Origin: Channallabes apus
Taxonomy: Eukaryota > Chordata > Actinopteri > Siluriformes > Clariidae
DNA: 64,000 nt
Direction of reading: 5' to 3'
Assembly (NCBI GenBank): GCA_030522415.1
Contig: CM060131.1
Location: forward strand, 3,944,501 to 4,008,500
Made by a program: the position numbers and the translations under genes. Of this stretch, positions 13,901 to 26,379 are shown one piece after another. The notes under the pieces are model-generated. The model made no database searches, was not told where the DNA came from, and worked only from the letters and a program-made list of their open reading frames with translations. The first letter of the stretch is position 1, and every line of letters starts with the position of its first letter.

Positions 13901-14432
13901 CCTAAAAGAACTGTAAAAGGGGAATTCTGTAAGCATACTGTACATACGAACCTATTTCAAGTGCAGACGGCAGAGAAGAACTGAAATGGCATGATTGCTG
14001 GTCCCACCTATTTCCCGACTCGAAGAAGAGAGCTTCGTATGTTCCTTCCCGTACAGATCAAAGCAGCAGGTATACATAAAGACAGAAAGAGCCCACACGG
14101 AGTATCTGTAAACTCTGTGCACCTCCTACTGATAACACATGTGGCACTGTGAGGGTATGAACATTGATGCTGGTGCAAGTTAATCTTACTGTATAAAGCA
14201 AAGCATACCACTCAATCCCCCCCCCCCCCCGACATCCCACCAGGAGGGGTTGATATGAAAGATTACAATCATTGATTGTCCCAGCAAATATTCACTTTGA
14301 TGCTCTCGACTGGATCAACACAGATGGCAAACAATCACAAAACATTATCACTTAATTATAATAAACCTCCGAATTATATTAAAAGGAACCGTAACTATGT
14401 GGTGGTAGGTCAATTGCATTCAATAAGCTATA
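10926..14432. other. Non-coding stretch with some single-copy-looking blocks
   Basis: It contains a short (CT)n tract at 11628-11647 and C-runs near 13893 and 14218. No transposon was classified. The block 13080-13260 is non-repetitive and compositionally balanced, the sort of sequence that may be a conserved non-coding element. The 118-codon open frame at 13334-13690 plus has no recognisable domain. Confidence 0.5.
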
Positions 14433-14468
14433 ACACACACACACACACACACATACACACACACACAC
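14433..14468. repeat. (CA)n microsatellite
   Basis: About 18 CA units with one AT interruption. The flanks look unique. Confidence 0.95.
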
Positions 14469-14699
14469 TAGGGCATGTGTAGATATCGACTAAACCTGAG
14501 GTGTAGTGCTATTTGTTTAAGAGCTCAGCTATGAAGTGAGCATGTGTGCACATGCATGGTTAGGGTTGTGGCCTGTTTGGAGCCCTGGCAAAAACACAAA
14601 AAAAATCATCTCAGCAAGTCAAAATATTTCAAATATAATCACCTTATTACACTAAACCAAATATCACATTATTAAGCCTAGCTTTAGACACACACCAAT

Positions 14700-15085
14700 C
14701 AGCCTGGCCTGAACAATAAAACCCAAAACATGAAGCCCAATATTGCGTAGGGTTCCCTTTGTGCCACCGGGGCAGGTCTGGCATTTCAGGGCATGACTCC
14801 AGGAGACCTCAGGGGTGTGTTTTGGTGTCTGGCACCAGGGTGTTCACAGTGGATCTTTTCGGGTTGCTGTGGTTTGCAAGGAGGGGCCTTTGTGGATCAG
14901 AGTTTGTCTGGCATTCCATGAGTGTTCAGTCAGTTTGAGATCTGGGGAATTTGAAGGCTGGATCAAGAACCTTGAACTCTTTGCCTGCTAAGCGCCATAA
15001 CACTGTGAAGCACCGGATGTTCTGATACCTTTCTATCAGGCCTGCAGGAACATTTTTCTGCAATATTGGCTTTCAAATGCAAATG
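14700..15085 (-). pseudogene. Degenerate Tc1-type element, minus strand, internal deletion
   Basis: The stretch begins with a terminal-repeat-like CCTGAACAATAAAACCC and AATATTGCGTAGG, then the GATCTGGGGAATTTGAAGG, CTTGAACTCTTTGCC and GATACCTTTCTATCAGG signatures of a well-known fish Tc1-type family read in reverse. The central coding part between the CTTTGCC block and the GATACC block is missing. No intact frame remains. The relic at 22028-22640 resembles the opposite end of the same family. Confidence 0.65.
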
Positions 15086-15167
15086 GCGTTTGCGAGCAAT
15101 TGTGTCTAAAGTTCATACAAACAAATGTGTCTCTTCCGCAGGTTGGCGTCAAGTTATCCGATGATTT

Positions 15168-15431
15168 TCAAGGACCATGTGTTCCACTCGCTGAAAGATA
15201 ATGGGAATGTCTGAAGTGGTCTCTGGGATCATCACTCACGGAGGTACCGCCTTCTTTAACATACACATTTTTTCCTGCATCTAATTGCGTCTCATCACTG
15301 TACTGTGCTGGAAGTCTTCTGTAAATGTTAATTGGTTTTACGCCTTCATCTACAAGAAGTCCCAGTTCGACTAGAACGCCCTTTAAAACCTCCATTTCGA
15401 GGACAAATTGCAGTACAGAGGTCGTGCTCAT
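15168..15431 (-). pseudogene. Mariner-like HTH (HTH_48-type) relic
   Basis: An 87-codon minus-strand open frame contains GVKPINIYRRLPAQYSDET followed by KEGGTSVSDDPRDH. The spacing and residues resemble the N-terminal DNA-binding region of mariner transposases and their domesticated relatives, where an IYxRL-x3-YGDE motif precedes a GRxSVxDDPRSGRP linker. The recognition-helix segment is damaged and the catalytic region is absent. It abuts the Tc1 relic ending near 15085, so it may be a second decayed element. I see no splice sites that would make it a host exon. Family assignment rests on these two motifs only. Confidence 0.45.
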
Positions 15432-16185
15432 CTAGCTAAATGATCAGCAGTAACTTTTAAGGTGGAATGCGTTTTTTGCACGTTACTCAATGTAGGAGTC
15501 GTGTGTAGTGAACCGATCAACACACCTACATTTTTAATAGGACACCTTTGATGGTTCCGAGTCGTCACATATTCTGTACTGTTTGTTGAATTTTTGAGTG
15601 TTTCCTAAAACATGCATATCATTTCTTTTAACATTCTTTATCCATAAAAAACAAGTGGTGGAACGTCCAATTTAAAAAAATAGATAATAAGATATTATAT
15701 AACTGTAACTAAAACCAGTAGGACCAGAGCAGCTCGGATCTTATGCCGGTCAGTACAGAAACTGACGCTAGGTTTTATAACCATCAAATCAAAAAAGAAA
15801 GTCATTTCTATTACCATTTGAGTTGAGAGCACGGCACTGAAGTATGTTGTTTGGGAACAGAGAGCGAGGGGGAGAACAACAACAGAAAAATACAGCTCGC
15901 TGAACATCCACTACACTAGAAACCAGTGGCCAGATTGAGAGATGGTGCCACATAGGACCAAAATTAGTTACACTCCCATATAATGTTCCTTTTTAAACAA
16001 ATTAATATAATCAGGCACCCAAATAACGCGTTCTGGCATGCTTGATTGTCTTTCTGCCGCACTCATTTTTCAAAAGCACTGTTTCTGCCTGTACCTTTGA
16101 AGAAACTGCCCATACGTCCCCCTTTGTGGAAGTGCATTTTCCTAGCCAATCCGGTCTGGAAATGACTAAACTTTTTTACACACTC
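15432..16185. other. Non-coding stretch, nothing recognised
   Basis: No repeat or gene signature seen. The minus-strand frame 15695-15907 is not supported by any motif. Confidence 0.5.
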
Positions 16186-16197
16186 AATTTCGGGATG

Positions 16198-16556
16198 CGG
16201 TGGTGTAGTGGTTAGCACTGTCGCCTTGCACCTCCAGGGTCCGGGTTCGATTCCCGGCCAGGCTCGATTCCCGTCTCTGTGTGCATGGAGTTTGCATGTT
16301 CTCCCCGTGCTTGGTGGGTTTCCTCCGGGTACTCCGGTTTCCTCCCACAGTCCAAAGACATGCAGATTAGGCTAATTGGCGTTCACAAATTGCGTAGTGT
16401 GTGATTGGGTGTGTGTATGTGTGTGTGCCCTGCGATGGATTGGCACCCTGTCCAGGATGTACCCCGCCTAGTGCCCGAAGTCTCCTGGGATAGGCTCCAG
16501 GTCCCCCGCGACCCTGAACACAGGATTAAGCGGTATAGAAAATGAATGAATGAATG
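16198..16556 (+). mobile_element. tRNA-headed SINE (family 1), complete, with TSD
   Basis: The head shows an A-box-like TGGTGTAGTGG (16201-16211) and a B-box GGTTCGATTCC, the internal RNA polymerase III promoter of tRNA-derived SINEs. The body includes GTTTGCATGTTCTCCCCGTG and TCCTCCCACAGTCCAAAGA, and the tail ends in repeated TGAA units. A 12-bp duplication, AATTTCGGGATG, flanks it at 16186-16197 and 16557-16568, so this is an intact retroposition. The length is about 359 bp. This and the copy at 39211 are the best full-length references in the window. Confidence 0.93.
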
Positions 16557-17144
16557 AATTTCGGGATGTTTGGGGTATTTCAGACGATCGAAACAAATAG
16601 AAAAGCGATTTGTCAGAAGAAAAACGATTTATCATCTTCAATCTGTTTTTACCAAAAGCCTGTGAAAAAGACTCGTATCGATTCTCTGGTACATTATCGC
16701 TACTTCTCAAGAGTAGTATTGCAAAGGTTTATCCTGTTGCAATATACAATAGGAGCTATCTCTTTCAAATAGTAAGAGTCTGTAATGTGGGTTTTCTCGC
16801 GCACACACACACATGAGAAATCCATGAGATTGGGCAAAAATGATCAAAAAGCAAATTCTCCAAATAGGTCCCATTTAAAGACTAGACGAACATCATGTAG
16901 CGTGCACTAGGCTATATTAGCAGGCGCAATAATCAGAGTAATCAAAGGAACTGCATGGAGCAAACCCTCTCTGTTGTTCCATGGTCAAAGGCCGTGTACA
17001 AGACTGAATGTGGATGATTAACTATACAATAAGTTATTGTTATTGAGAAATCAGAAAGATATAAAACATCTCTTTGAAATAAATGTGTGAGCGCTGTGGC
17101 CCAGCTAATTAGTCCAACCCGGAGTTTTACTTGATACCCTCTCA

Positions 17145-17232
17145 ATTATTTCGCAATTTCTTGTCTTCGCTATTTTAGTGACTATTCAGAGTTTCACATA
17201 AGTGAAGACAAGACAAGAAATTGCAAAATAAT
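17145..17232. repeat. Imperfect inverted repeat (hairpin)
   Basis: The arm 17145-17171 is the near reverse complement of 17201-17232. Both share the core GCAATTTCTTGTCTT, with one 5-nt insertion and one or two mismatches, around a loop of about 30 nt. It does not match an element recognised elsewhere in the window. Confidence 0.75.
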
Positions 17233-17411
17233 GAAAAATCACAGCGCATCAGGATAAAGATGATAACCAGGAAATCAGTTTGACGCGTTCCCTTATAACA
17301 TTTTCCTTTGATTCTTACACAAAACAAGTATAGAAAATTAGCAAGAAGAAAAAAAAAACACTCCTGCACATTTTAAACAAAATACCTAATTACTCTACTT
17401 CCTTTCAAGCT

Positions 17412-17876
17412 GTTTTTTCATTCATTCATTCATCTTCTATACCGCTTATCCTGTTACAGGGGCCAGCAGCCTATCCCAGGAGACTTTGGGCACAAGGCAG
17501 AGTACACCCTGGACAGGATGCCAACACACACACACACCCTCCCACAGGCAATTTCCATCCATCAATCCATTCATCCATCCCTCTAGGAAACTCTGTCGTC
17601 CAACTAGGGACCGTGGAGGCCAATGGTGACTCTTGTATTTATTCCCATTTTTACAACCGCAGTAGGACCATGGTTTACATTCACGCACACTAGGTCCGGT
17701 CGACGTTCACACAAACACCCACACACCACAGGCAATTTGTGAACGCCAATAAGCTTCATTTCCATGTGGGAAGAAACCAGAGAACCCAGAGGAAACCCAC
17801 CAAGCACAGGGGAGAACATGGAAAACTCTGGAGGTGCGAGGCCGGGGTGCTAAGCTCTACGCCACTGTGCTGCCGT
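17412..17876 (-). mobile_element. SINE family 1, minus strand, with insertion
   Basis: The tail (CATTCATTCATTC, TATACCGCTTATCC) is at 17420-17452 and the tRNA-like head, degenerate, is at about 17835-17876. Body blocks at 17457-17525 and 17700-17830 match the family. Between about 17550 and 17700 is an unrelated stretch that includes CATC/CATT tetramers, so the copy was interrupted or rearranged. It is older than the 16198 copy. Confidence 0.8.
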
Positions 17877-18249
17877 GTCAAATGTAACACCTTCCAAATT
17901 ACACTATGAGCTTAAGCTAAGAGTACATGTCCGTTTTAACACATTAGAAACATTTATTCGCAAATTCACATCCACTGTGATTGAACTTGATGGCATTTGG
18001 TCTGATCTACATTTATTGAAGACATCAAACACCTTTAAAGATGATTGGAACAGTTCTGCTTCCCTTATGACTACCACCTACTCCATACATGCCTAAATCC
18101 ATACATGCCCCCCCCCCCCCCCCGGCACGAGCCAGTCACTATAAATCCGAAAAGCTTCCCAGGATCTCCATGGTGACAAACCCTGGCCAAACAGATGGGT
18201 TTAGTGTGTTCATCAGCATTTAAAGATGGAGTGAATCTGAGCAGCTAGT
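17877..18249. other. Non-coding, nothing recognised
   Basis: No signature apart from a C-homopolymer near 18108-18123. Confidence 0.5.
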
Positions 18250-18355
18250 GAGGGGAGCGAGAGAGAGAGAGAGAGAGAGGAAGAGAGAGAAGGAGGGGGT
18301 GAGTGAGTGAGTGAGTGAGTGAGACAGAGAGAGAGAGAGAGATAGAGAGAGAGAG
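18250..18355 (+). repeat. GA-rich / (GAGT)n low-complexity tract
   Basis: GA dinucleotides interleaved with five or six GAGT units. The long minus-strand frame over it (18245-18604) is a low-complexity artefact. Confidence 0.9.
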
Positions 18356-18504
18356 GTATAGTGCATGAGATGCAGAGGGAAAAAGTGGGTCAGGATCAGG
18401 GGGAGTGGGACAAGGAAAGTGAAGCTTACTCTGCCCCGGAGCTACAACACACTCATCCTGAATTGTACACACAGCCATGAGTATGTGTACATCTGTGCAT
18501 AAAA

Positions 18505-18553
<49 letters not shown>
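18505..18553 (+). repeat. (TC)n(AC)n compound microsatellite
   Basis: Seven TC units run directly into about 17 AC units. Confidence 0.95.
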
Positions 18554-18554
<1 letters not shown>

Positions 18555-19060
18555 CTAACTCCCTGTTCTCTCTTTCTCCCAGTAAAAATTTGCTGCAATC
18601 CCACCTCTTCCCCATCACTAAGCTATGAGGGAGGGGGGGGGGGGGACCTAAACAGAGCTCCGACCATAAAATCTTTCAATAAGGCTAGAGGAATAGGAAT
18701 CCCTGCCGTCCTCCCAGCAGAAGTAAACCACTAAATCAGGGGTTACCAATTAATATTGTTCACAGAGTTTTTCAGCGATGTGGTTTCGTAGGGGTTTTTA
18801 TACTGAATACTGTATTTATTCAACATAACCATTGTTCATATGCACACCACTAAGCATTACGACATCTTGTACATACTGTAGTTTAAACATAACTGTAACA
18901 ACACTCACTATTGGGGTTTTAAATAAACAGACAGTCATAAAATAGACGAGTATTAATCATCCAAACCTCCATCGACCTCGTTATTAATGGTTGTGATAAG
19001 GGAATGATTTAAACAATCGTAATAGCGCTCACTCTTATGTTTTTATAAGGAGGGTATGCT

Positions 19061-19065
<5 letters not shown>

Positions 19066-19120
<55 letters not shown>
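19066..19120 (+). repeat. (GA)n microsatellite
   Basis: About 27 uninterrupted GA units. Confidence 0.97.
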
Positions 19121-19124
<4 letters not shown>

Positions 19125-19776
19125 ATAAATCAGATTTATAGTTGTAAAATACATGAAAGACAAAAATGTACCATGTGACCGTTGAATTTGCACCATCAAA
19201 AGTTTAGCGTGTTTGATCTATTCATAGGTTGCTTTGATTAATGAAGCCATAATGCATCAAATCCTTTTTTATCATATCAAGAGTTGTTTTGTTTTATACT
19301 TTGTTAGCTCTTCTAGGTTGCAAAATTATAAACCATAAACTGTCCAACAAACAAATTCTTCACTACATGCATCATCTAATCCCTTCCCCTTCCTCTATAT
19401 GCTGAAAAGTGCATGACAGTGCTACCTAACAACGACTGCACAACCTCTTCCACAACACACTTTAAGGCACGCTTGTTTTGAATCTGTTTTTATTGACCAT
19501 ACTTTCTTAATGCTGAATTGCTCTCGAGGTATTCTGGAACATCTGGGAGCTATTTCGGAATTCTGGCCTGATGGGAGATAATCCGGTGGGTTTTAGGACC
19601 TGGGAGCATTTCATACAGCACCACGGTCTAATGAAACTAAAATAAAAGAGAAGCCAGAAGGAAACACACTGTTCTGGTGAACCTGAGTCAAGCTTCCAGC
19701 AAGGCTTTTTCAGCGCTACAGCACTCGTAAAGCGCACTGGCCTCCATCCCCCACTGATCCAAAGAGAAAATGAGTC

Positions 19777-19807
<31 letters not shown>

Positions 19808-22027
19808 ATGCGCACATGCACACACATGTGCCCATGCAAAGCCAATTGTTTTTATATATCTTCCATTAATTACGCAAGGAAGCTATTATTTCATCAACGT
19901 CACAGTTTATAAGTAGGCAGCATGAACAGGGTTGGGTCCAGTGGTTCAATGATTTCTTCTAAGAGGTCTGGATCTGGAAGAAATGTATGAGCACATTTCC
20001 TCATTTCTTTCTTTTCCAAATCATCTTGGTTAGGCATGGCAATTCCCACATAGAGCTTTTCAACTGTTCAAAAGGAGAAACTACACAGTTTCATAATGGC
20101 AAAAACAGGATCCACAAGTCAGGCCAACCTAAGCTGCTCAGATCTGCTTCGAGTGCGTGATGGATGCGCCAACAGTAAGCCAAGAATTTCTTTTGAGAGA
20201 GAACTTCTGGTTGGAAAAAATAATTATTCTGCTAGCCTAGCAGTGGTGCAAGGGGAGGAAGTCATGGCTATGTTGGCGTAGTATGTTTTCGAAATTGATT
20301 CTAGCTACACATACATGAAACTGCGTGGGATTTTTATCTGCCCGAGTACGTAACCCTTTATCCCACCATCCAGATATAACTCCTGGCAGTCTATGGAAAC
20401 GGCAAAGACTTGGCATGTACCACTAACAAGCCGCTATTAATTTTCCCCAGCAGTATTTAAGCTCTTTCTAGCCCTCTTACTGGCTAATTTCATACCTAAG
20501 CCAAGTCTTCCAATGCCATGCCAGATTCTAACCTCCTGAGTTGCTCTGCTGGCATGCGACTGTTCGTTGGCTGTTACAAAAGCAATGGGGGAGTTGGGGT
20601 TTGGGGAGGGAGGTGAGTGGGGGTCAAGTTTGTACTAATTACAGGAGATTTGGTAGTTGAGTCATGTCAACTGGACTTCTTTCTTGTTAAATTGAAACGT
20701 CTCACTACTCATCCAAGCAGCCTTTTCAGGCTGAGGGAAGTTGGAAGGATTCCACCAATTTCTGTCCTCCAGGGTCAAGTATCCTCCCCTGTCTATACGG
20801 GCTCATTAGGTGAACAATGGAGAAGGTGAGAATCAACAATGAGTATAGGCAGAGGGCTTTAGGGTGGGGTCTACTTTAACCCTTAGATCATGATCCCTAG
20901 GTTTTATTTTAATATGATACAGACTGATTTTTTTTTTTCACCTATTTGCAAACATTTGCAATATAACAAACTATATTTTTCATCATGAAGTGATGATGCC
21001 AGGAATTGGATCCTGTATTTATATTAAATTCTGTGAACGTGAAATAGACATGCTGATGCGGTCTTCCACAATGAGGCAATGACCTACCATGGTTCATTGC
21101 ACAAGGCTGAAGAGGTCATTGTGAGAACTCCATTGATATAGCAACAGCGCAGTGACGCCCCAATGACAGCCCAGTCAGAACGTCATCCGATCCTTTCCAT
21201 TTGTGCCAGTAGTCAATGAAACCTCTAGTTTCAGAGGTGTTAGTTGCGTTGTTAACTGGCCAATGCCATCATTAATATGTCGTTCCTGTGTCTTGCTTCT
21301 ACCACGTCCTCATCAGGCTGTTTTTTTTTTTTTTTGCATGTCCACAAACTCCTTGTCCATGGCAGCACCATGTCAAGAAAGATGATGCTTACATCCTCAT
21401 CCGGTTTCAACTGCGACCCTGCCTAGTTATACAAATGCCTACTGAGTTCTGCCAATTTTTTTTGCGGAAGTTGTGAGAATGTCTCTCAGTGTGACGAGGG
21501 GAAAAGCTCAATACAGGTTAAATTTGGTATTAGAGCTTAAAGGTACTTCAAGCATGGTTGACAGATAGGTGTGATCTTCATTGATTGCTTGGAGAAAATG
21601 AGTATTACTGCTCTGACTTCCCCTGAGGGAAAGTAACCGTGTCTGAGAGCCAATTAATTTTCAGTGCAGGATTAATGGCTGACTTCACCCTTCTTTTACA
21701 TGGGTGGTGCATTATGGTTATGTAGACGTAGACTTTTCTGAAGTAAAACAAATTTAAGCTACGCCTTCTGAAATAACCCCTGTACCACTGATCCTTGCAG
21801 CCATTTCCCCTTTTCCCCGACAACCTGAACATAGACCACATGACCCATGGGATCATATTGCAAGCCCTTTAAATGTCAGTGCAAATGGCTGTCACAGATA
21901 AAGCAGGGGCTGCTAGTGGCATAGGTCTATTGTGATAAATAACAGCCACGCCCTACAGCACAGGCACATTTACGATAATAACCCCTTCACTTAACCCTCC
22001 TATGCTCTTCACCACTTATTAATTAAC
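19121..22027. other. Non-coding stretch, little recognised
   Basis: It contains a CA microsatellite at about 19776-19803 and short T-runs. No coding exon or classifiable element was recognised; the small open frames here carry no motifs. Confidence 0.5.
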
Positions 22028-22640
22028 GCTGATCAACCATAACATTAAAACACCACTGACAGGTGACGTGAATAACGTTGATTATCTTGTTACACTAGGA
22101 CCTGTCAAAGGGTGGGAGATATTCATGTGTTGAAAGCAGGAAAAACATGCATAAGGAAATAAGCGACTTTGACGAGGGCTAAACTGCAATGGTAGGTGAC
22201 AGGTTCAGACCATCTTCAAAACAGCAGGTCTTGTGGCATCTTCTCAGTATGTAACAGTCATCACCTAACAAAAGCAGTCCATGGAAAAAACAACCGGTGA
22301 ACCAACTACAGGGTCATGGACGCCCAGGGCTCACGGATGTGTGTGGGAAGCAAAGGTTGGCCTGTCTGGTCCTCTCTCGCGGAAAAGCTGTCTAAAACGC
22401 TGAAAAAGTTAATGTTGTATATAATAGAAGATGTCAGAACAAACAGAATAGTTAGGAGCGGCAGCCCGGTCGGAGTATCCATGGTGACCCTCCTCCATTT
22501 ACAAAAGGGAACATGAACATCAGAGCTGGACCCTGAACGCTGGGAGTATCTGACCTGATCTGACGATTCATATTTTATTTTATGTCATGTGGACAGCATT
22601 GACCCGAGCTATTTCTTTTTATATTAACGATGCAATTGAC
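22028..22640 (+). pseudogene. Degenerate Tc1-type element, plus strand, 5' part
   Basis: It opens with a terminal-repeat-like GCTGATCAACCATAACATTA, followed by the start of a transposase in the plus strand: an EISDFDEG motif near 22160, a GHGRPGLTD linker near 22312, and a downstream block resembling the second helix-turn-helix. Stops and frameshifts break it repeatedly. The catalytic DDE region is not recognisable past about 22600. It is probably the same family as the inverted fragment at 14700-15085. Confidence 0.7.
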
Positions 22641-24504
22641 GAAGACATGCTTCACGCTGTCTCTCTCTCTGTACTCCTTAATTCCTCTCCCCAAGAAGTC
22701 AAGAAAAATATCAAATCTATAAGTCTACAGCTACATCTTCCCGTCTCTCCATCCATCAAATAGCTCTTAACATTTGCAAAGAAAGCTTAGCAAATTAGGC
22801 GCTGCTCATGCAAACAGAGCACTAGACTGTGTTGGTATTGGATCACTAGATTGAATAGGATATGTGGATATGTTTTAAGACCAATTCGGACTTTTTCTGC
22901 TACAAGGCAGCAGCACAGGCCGGCTCAGCCTGAAATGTGAAAATCAATTGCTGATGACAATGGTTACTTTAGCATTAGCCCTTCTACTGGGACACAGACG
23001 GATCAATGCCAAACTACAGGCTGTCTTTGTGTGCTCTTTGTGGCCTTTATCTTTACACAATCTTCGGTCATTGTAAAGTCTAAAGCCATAACCAGTGCAA
23101 GTCGGGAAATTAAACTGGAACAACACAGTCAGACAGTTCTTGAACTACCGCTGGTCAGACCTCCGTTTGTTGGCGTGGTTGCTTTGAGAATGGAGCTTTG
23201 TTTGGAGGAAATAGCGTAGGCATGATCAGATTCAGCTCAAATCCATGTTCAGAATCTTGGCTGCTCAGGTCTCAGCCAGGGCTCACATCCACATCTAGCT
23301 ACAGAGGATAACACAAGCTGGGTTTTGTTGTAGTGGTTAGCATTCTGTTTTGAGTACTGTTCGGCTTGGCGTGTCTAAATGTTTGACCCACTGAAATTCT
23401 TATATGGTGAATTGAAGCGGAAGTCAATCTTTCTTTAATCTGTTGTGTTACAAATTACATACGAAATGTGTGTAGCTGTGAGAAAAAGGCCTGAATATGT
23501 TTAGCGTGGGTGTGTGCAAAACATTTGATCTCATTTGTACATTTCCAAGAGATAAAAAGACTGGGAAAATGAGACAGGTGGATTCACAGACTACGATGAT
23601 CACAGGATAGCGCATGCCTCCAGATGTTCAGGACAACAACAGCTCGTCATCTTAGATCACATTCAGCCCATTCGCTTACCTCCTTCTCTCTCTCTCTCTC
23701 TCTCTCTATCTCTCCTCTTATCCACCCACCCTGACCTGCACACATTCCACATACAGTGGTAGCTATAGTCACCCATTTTCTATGCCATATTTCCTTGACA
23801 ATCTTTTACTCTGACTAGTGATCGCAAAACAACAATAAATAAATATGTCTCTGGTTGATTTCAGTTTGATATCTCATCCATAGATTTAAATATAGATAGC
23901 CAGGAATGGTCGTGAAAGCATTCCAACTAACTACAATTTTTGGACTCGAGTACTGCTTGCCAACCACAGGTTAACCTTCCCTAATATGAAGCCTCAAGAA
24001 AAGCTGGAATGAGCCAACTATTTATTCTTTTGACTTTATGTAGTACATTTTTACCAGAGAGTGGGTACCAGTGCTGAGCTGTGAAATCTATTCTATTTTC
24101 CAGCATGGGTTATAATACTGGTACTGACAATAGTTTATTGGCTATGAAATGATTTTCCTGAATAGGACTGCCAGAAGTGAAACATAAAGTATAAAATAAA
24201 TGTTTAACTTTAAAAGTAGGTTAATACGATTTAAGCCATTAAGTATATTATCAACAAGGATGCTGAAAGAACTGAAAAGACAAGGAATAGAAGTAAAAGG
24301 CACAGTAAGAGAGAAGAATATATTAGCAAAAATACAGCCAGCCAACTCCATAATCTGAAGTTGTAGTGGTTCTAACCACTCCTCACCCCAGGGCAATCAA
24401 ACACCCAGACATGTCAGTTCTTGTGAAGGTATTGTGTTGAGCAACGATGGATCTGGCTGCTGAGAGCCAGAAGATCAGGTAGCACAAAATGCAATAAATA
24501 AATA
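22641..24504. other. Non-coding stretch, nothing recognised
   Basis: The only simple repeat of note is a CT tract at 23685-23715. No coding or mobile signature was recognised. Confidence 0.5.
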
Positions 24505-24512
24505 AATATATA

Positions 24513-24562
<50 letters not shown>
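24505..24562. repeat. (TA)n microsatellite
   Basis: An AAAT-rich start leads into about 25 TA units with one GC interruption. A (TTA)n tract follows at 24590-24615. Confidence 0.95.
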
Positions 24563-24563
<1 letters not shown>

Positions 24564-25089
24564 CTTTAAGACAACAAATGAGTTATGTTTATTATTATTA
24601 TTATTATTATTATTACCTGAAATTTATTCTAATAAGAAAGTCCAGCTTATCATATATCTGCACATAAAGGTGAGAGACTTTACCATTTAATCTCTGAATC
24701 AAGATAAAAATCACTAAATCAGACTAATACCAGCTCAGAACCGCACAAGCTACAGAACAACTGAGGTTTGAAGCCACCAGCCAAAAACCTCATGCTGACT
24801 TTCAATAAGAAAAAGAAAAGTTTCATAAATATTAGGCCTCCAAAGGTGGTATTGCTACTGTATATCTCTAGGTAGAACCATGTAGCCTCTGAAAGTGCAT
24901 ACGTGCATTCGTGAACACACAGACACACGTCACTTTGAAATGAGGACAGAAGAAAAAAAATTAGATCATGAATCGAGATAACCAATAGGAATCACAGCTA
25001 TGATTATTAGTGAAATTAAAAGAATTTAGACAGGCCCAAGGCAATAAGAACTCACAGGGTTGGGACTAAACAGTTGTGTGTCCATATAG

Positions 25090-25450
25090 TGAGAAAGCCT
25101 CGTAGTGAGTGCTGATTTGCAAGGGAGCAACAGAAAAAGGTCATGTGGTCTGATAGGTAAGAAGGGAAGCACATGATGTATATTGTCCAGTTTACAGCCT
25201 CTGAAGGTAGTCTTATGATATGGGGGTGCTTCAGCTGGTCAGGTCTAGGCTCTGCAACATTAAGAGGCAATAAAATCAAGTCCGCTGACTACTCGACTGT
25301 ACTGAATAATCAGGTTATCACATCAATGGATTTTTTTTTTCTTCCCTGATGGCATGGGCAAATTGTGAAAGAGTAGTTCTGGGAACAAGATTAATCATTT
25401 TACACATGAACTGACTCAAATCGTGTACTGTATAAAAAAAATAATAAAAA
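25090..25450 (+). pseudogene. Tc1-type transposase relic, plus strand
   Basis: Plus-strand translation gives ASEGSLMIWGCFSWSGLGSA near 25195-25255, then a SADYSTVLNNQVI segment and a MDFFFFPDGMG segment. These correspond to the middle of a fish Tc1 transposase, between the first and second catalytic aspartates. The second aspartate and the glutamate regions are lost or too decayed to see. No terminal repeats were located, so the limits are approximate. The minus-strand frame at 25052-25279 is its shadow. Confidence 0.7.
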
Positions 25451-26379
25451 GCTAAAGGTAGTTAAAAGAAATAAAAATATTAATGTCCAGCACTTTTCTG
25501 CCCAAGCAATGTATCAGGAATGTCAGGTCAATCTGTCCCCCCCCCCCCTGCCCCTTCCACAGTCCCATCTCAATGCCTGTATAATTACTTAACACACTAA
25601 CAGTACATCTAAGAGACTTGTGCCAAATGCCGCACCATGTGTCAATGTGTGGCAAATACACATCTCCTTCTCACATTGGCTATCTCTCTTGAGGACTGTC
25701 AAACCGGCCAAGAGAAAAAGGTCCTCTGCCTTCCAGCAACCCTTGAGGTTAAGTAAACACACACCGAGATCTGGCTGATGACCATAGCAGATTTTCCCTC
25801 ATTTGCTGGCTCAACGACCTTCTGAAAACACACCTGTTTCTGGTCAACACTTTTCATACTTGCCTTGTTTTATAGTAAAAACAGATGTTTCTGTTCAGCA
25901 ATCGTTCCATCAGCAGGACCGGTGAGACATGACAATCAATTTAAACAATAAACTGAGAAACAGCACAGTTTGTAACACATACACTTCTACATCCAGAGGA
26001 ATTCCTCATGTAGCTAACACGGCATGCCTGGTTATTATAGTGCCAAAGTGACCAAGAAAGACATTGGTGAATAGAATTAACAATCCAATGAAGCCTTGAA
26101 CTGTGGAAGGTTGTAAATAACATATTGAAGAATACCTGGTGGACAAATTTAACTAATTCAACTTTAACCTATCTCGCAACTCTGGCCTGTATTGTTCCTT
26201 CCTTTTTTTGGTTTGTTTTTACTTAATTTTACTGTTTATTGTTTTACACAGTCTACCCTATTTATCTGCCATTTTCTTTTATACAACTTAGCAGAAGTCT
26301 TTTTGTTTATCCAACTCAAACTTAGCATCCGACGCTAAAAGAGACAGTGCACCATGGGGTTCCCTTTTCCAGAGAAATT
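25451..26379. other. Non-coding stretch, nothing recognised
   Basis: A C-homopolymer lies near 25540. No gene or element signature was seen. Confidence 0.5.

Noticed and set aside
18245..18604. 119-codon minus frame
   Set aside because: It translates GA and CA low-complexity DNA (Ser-Leu and Val-Cys repeats).
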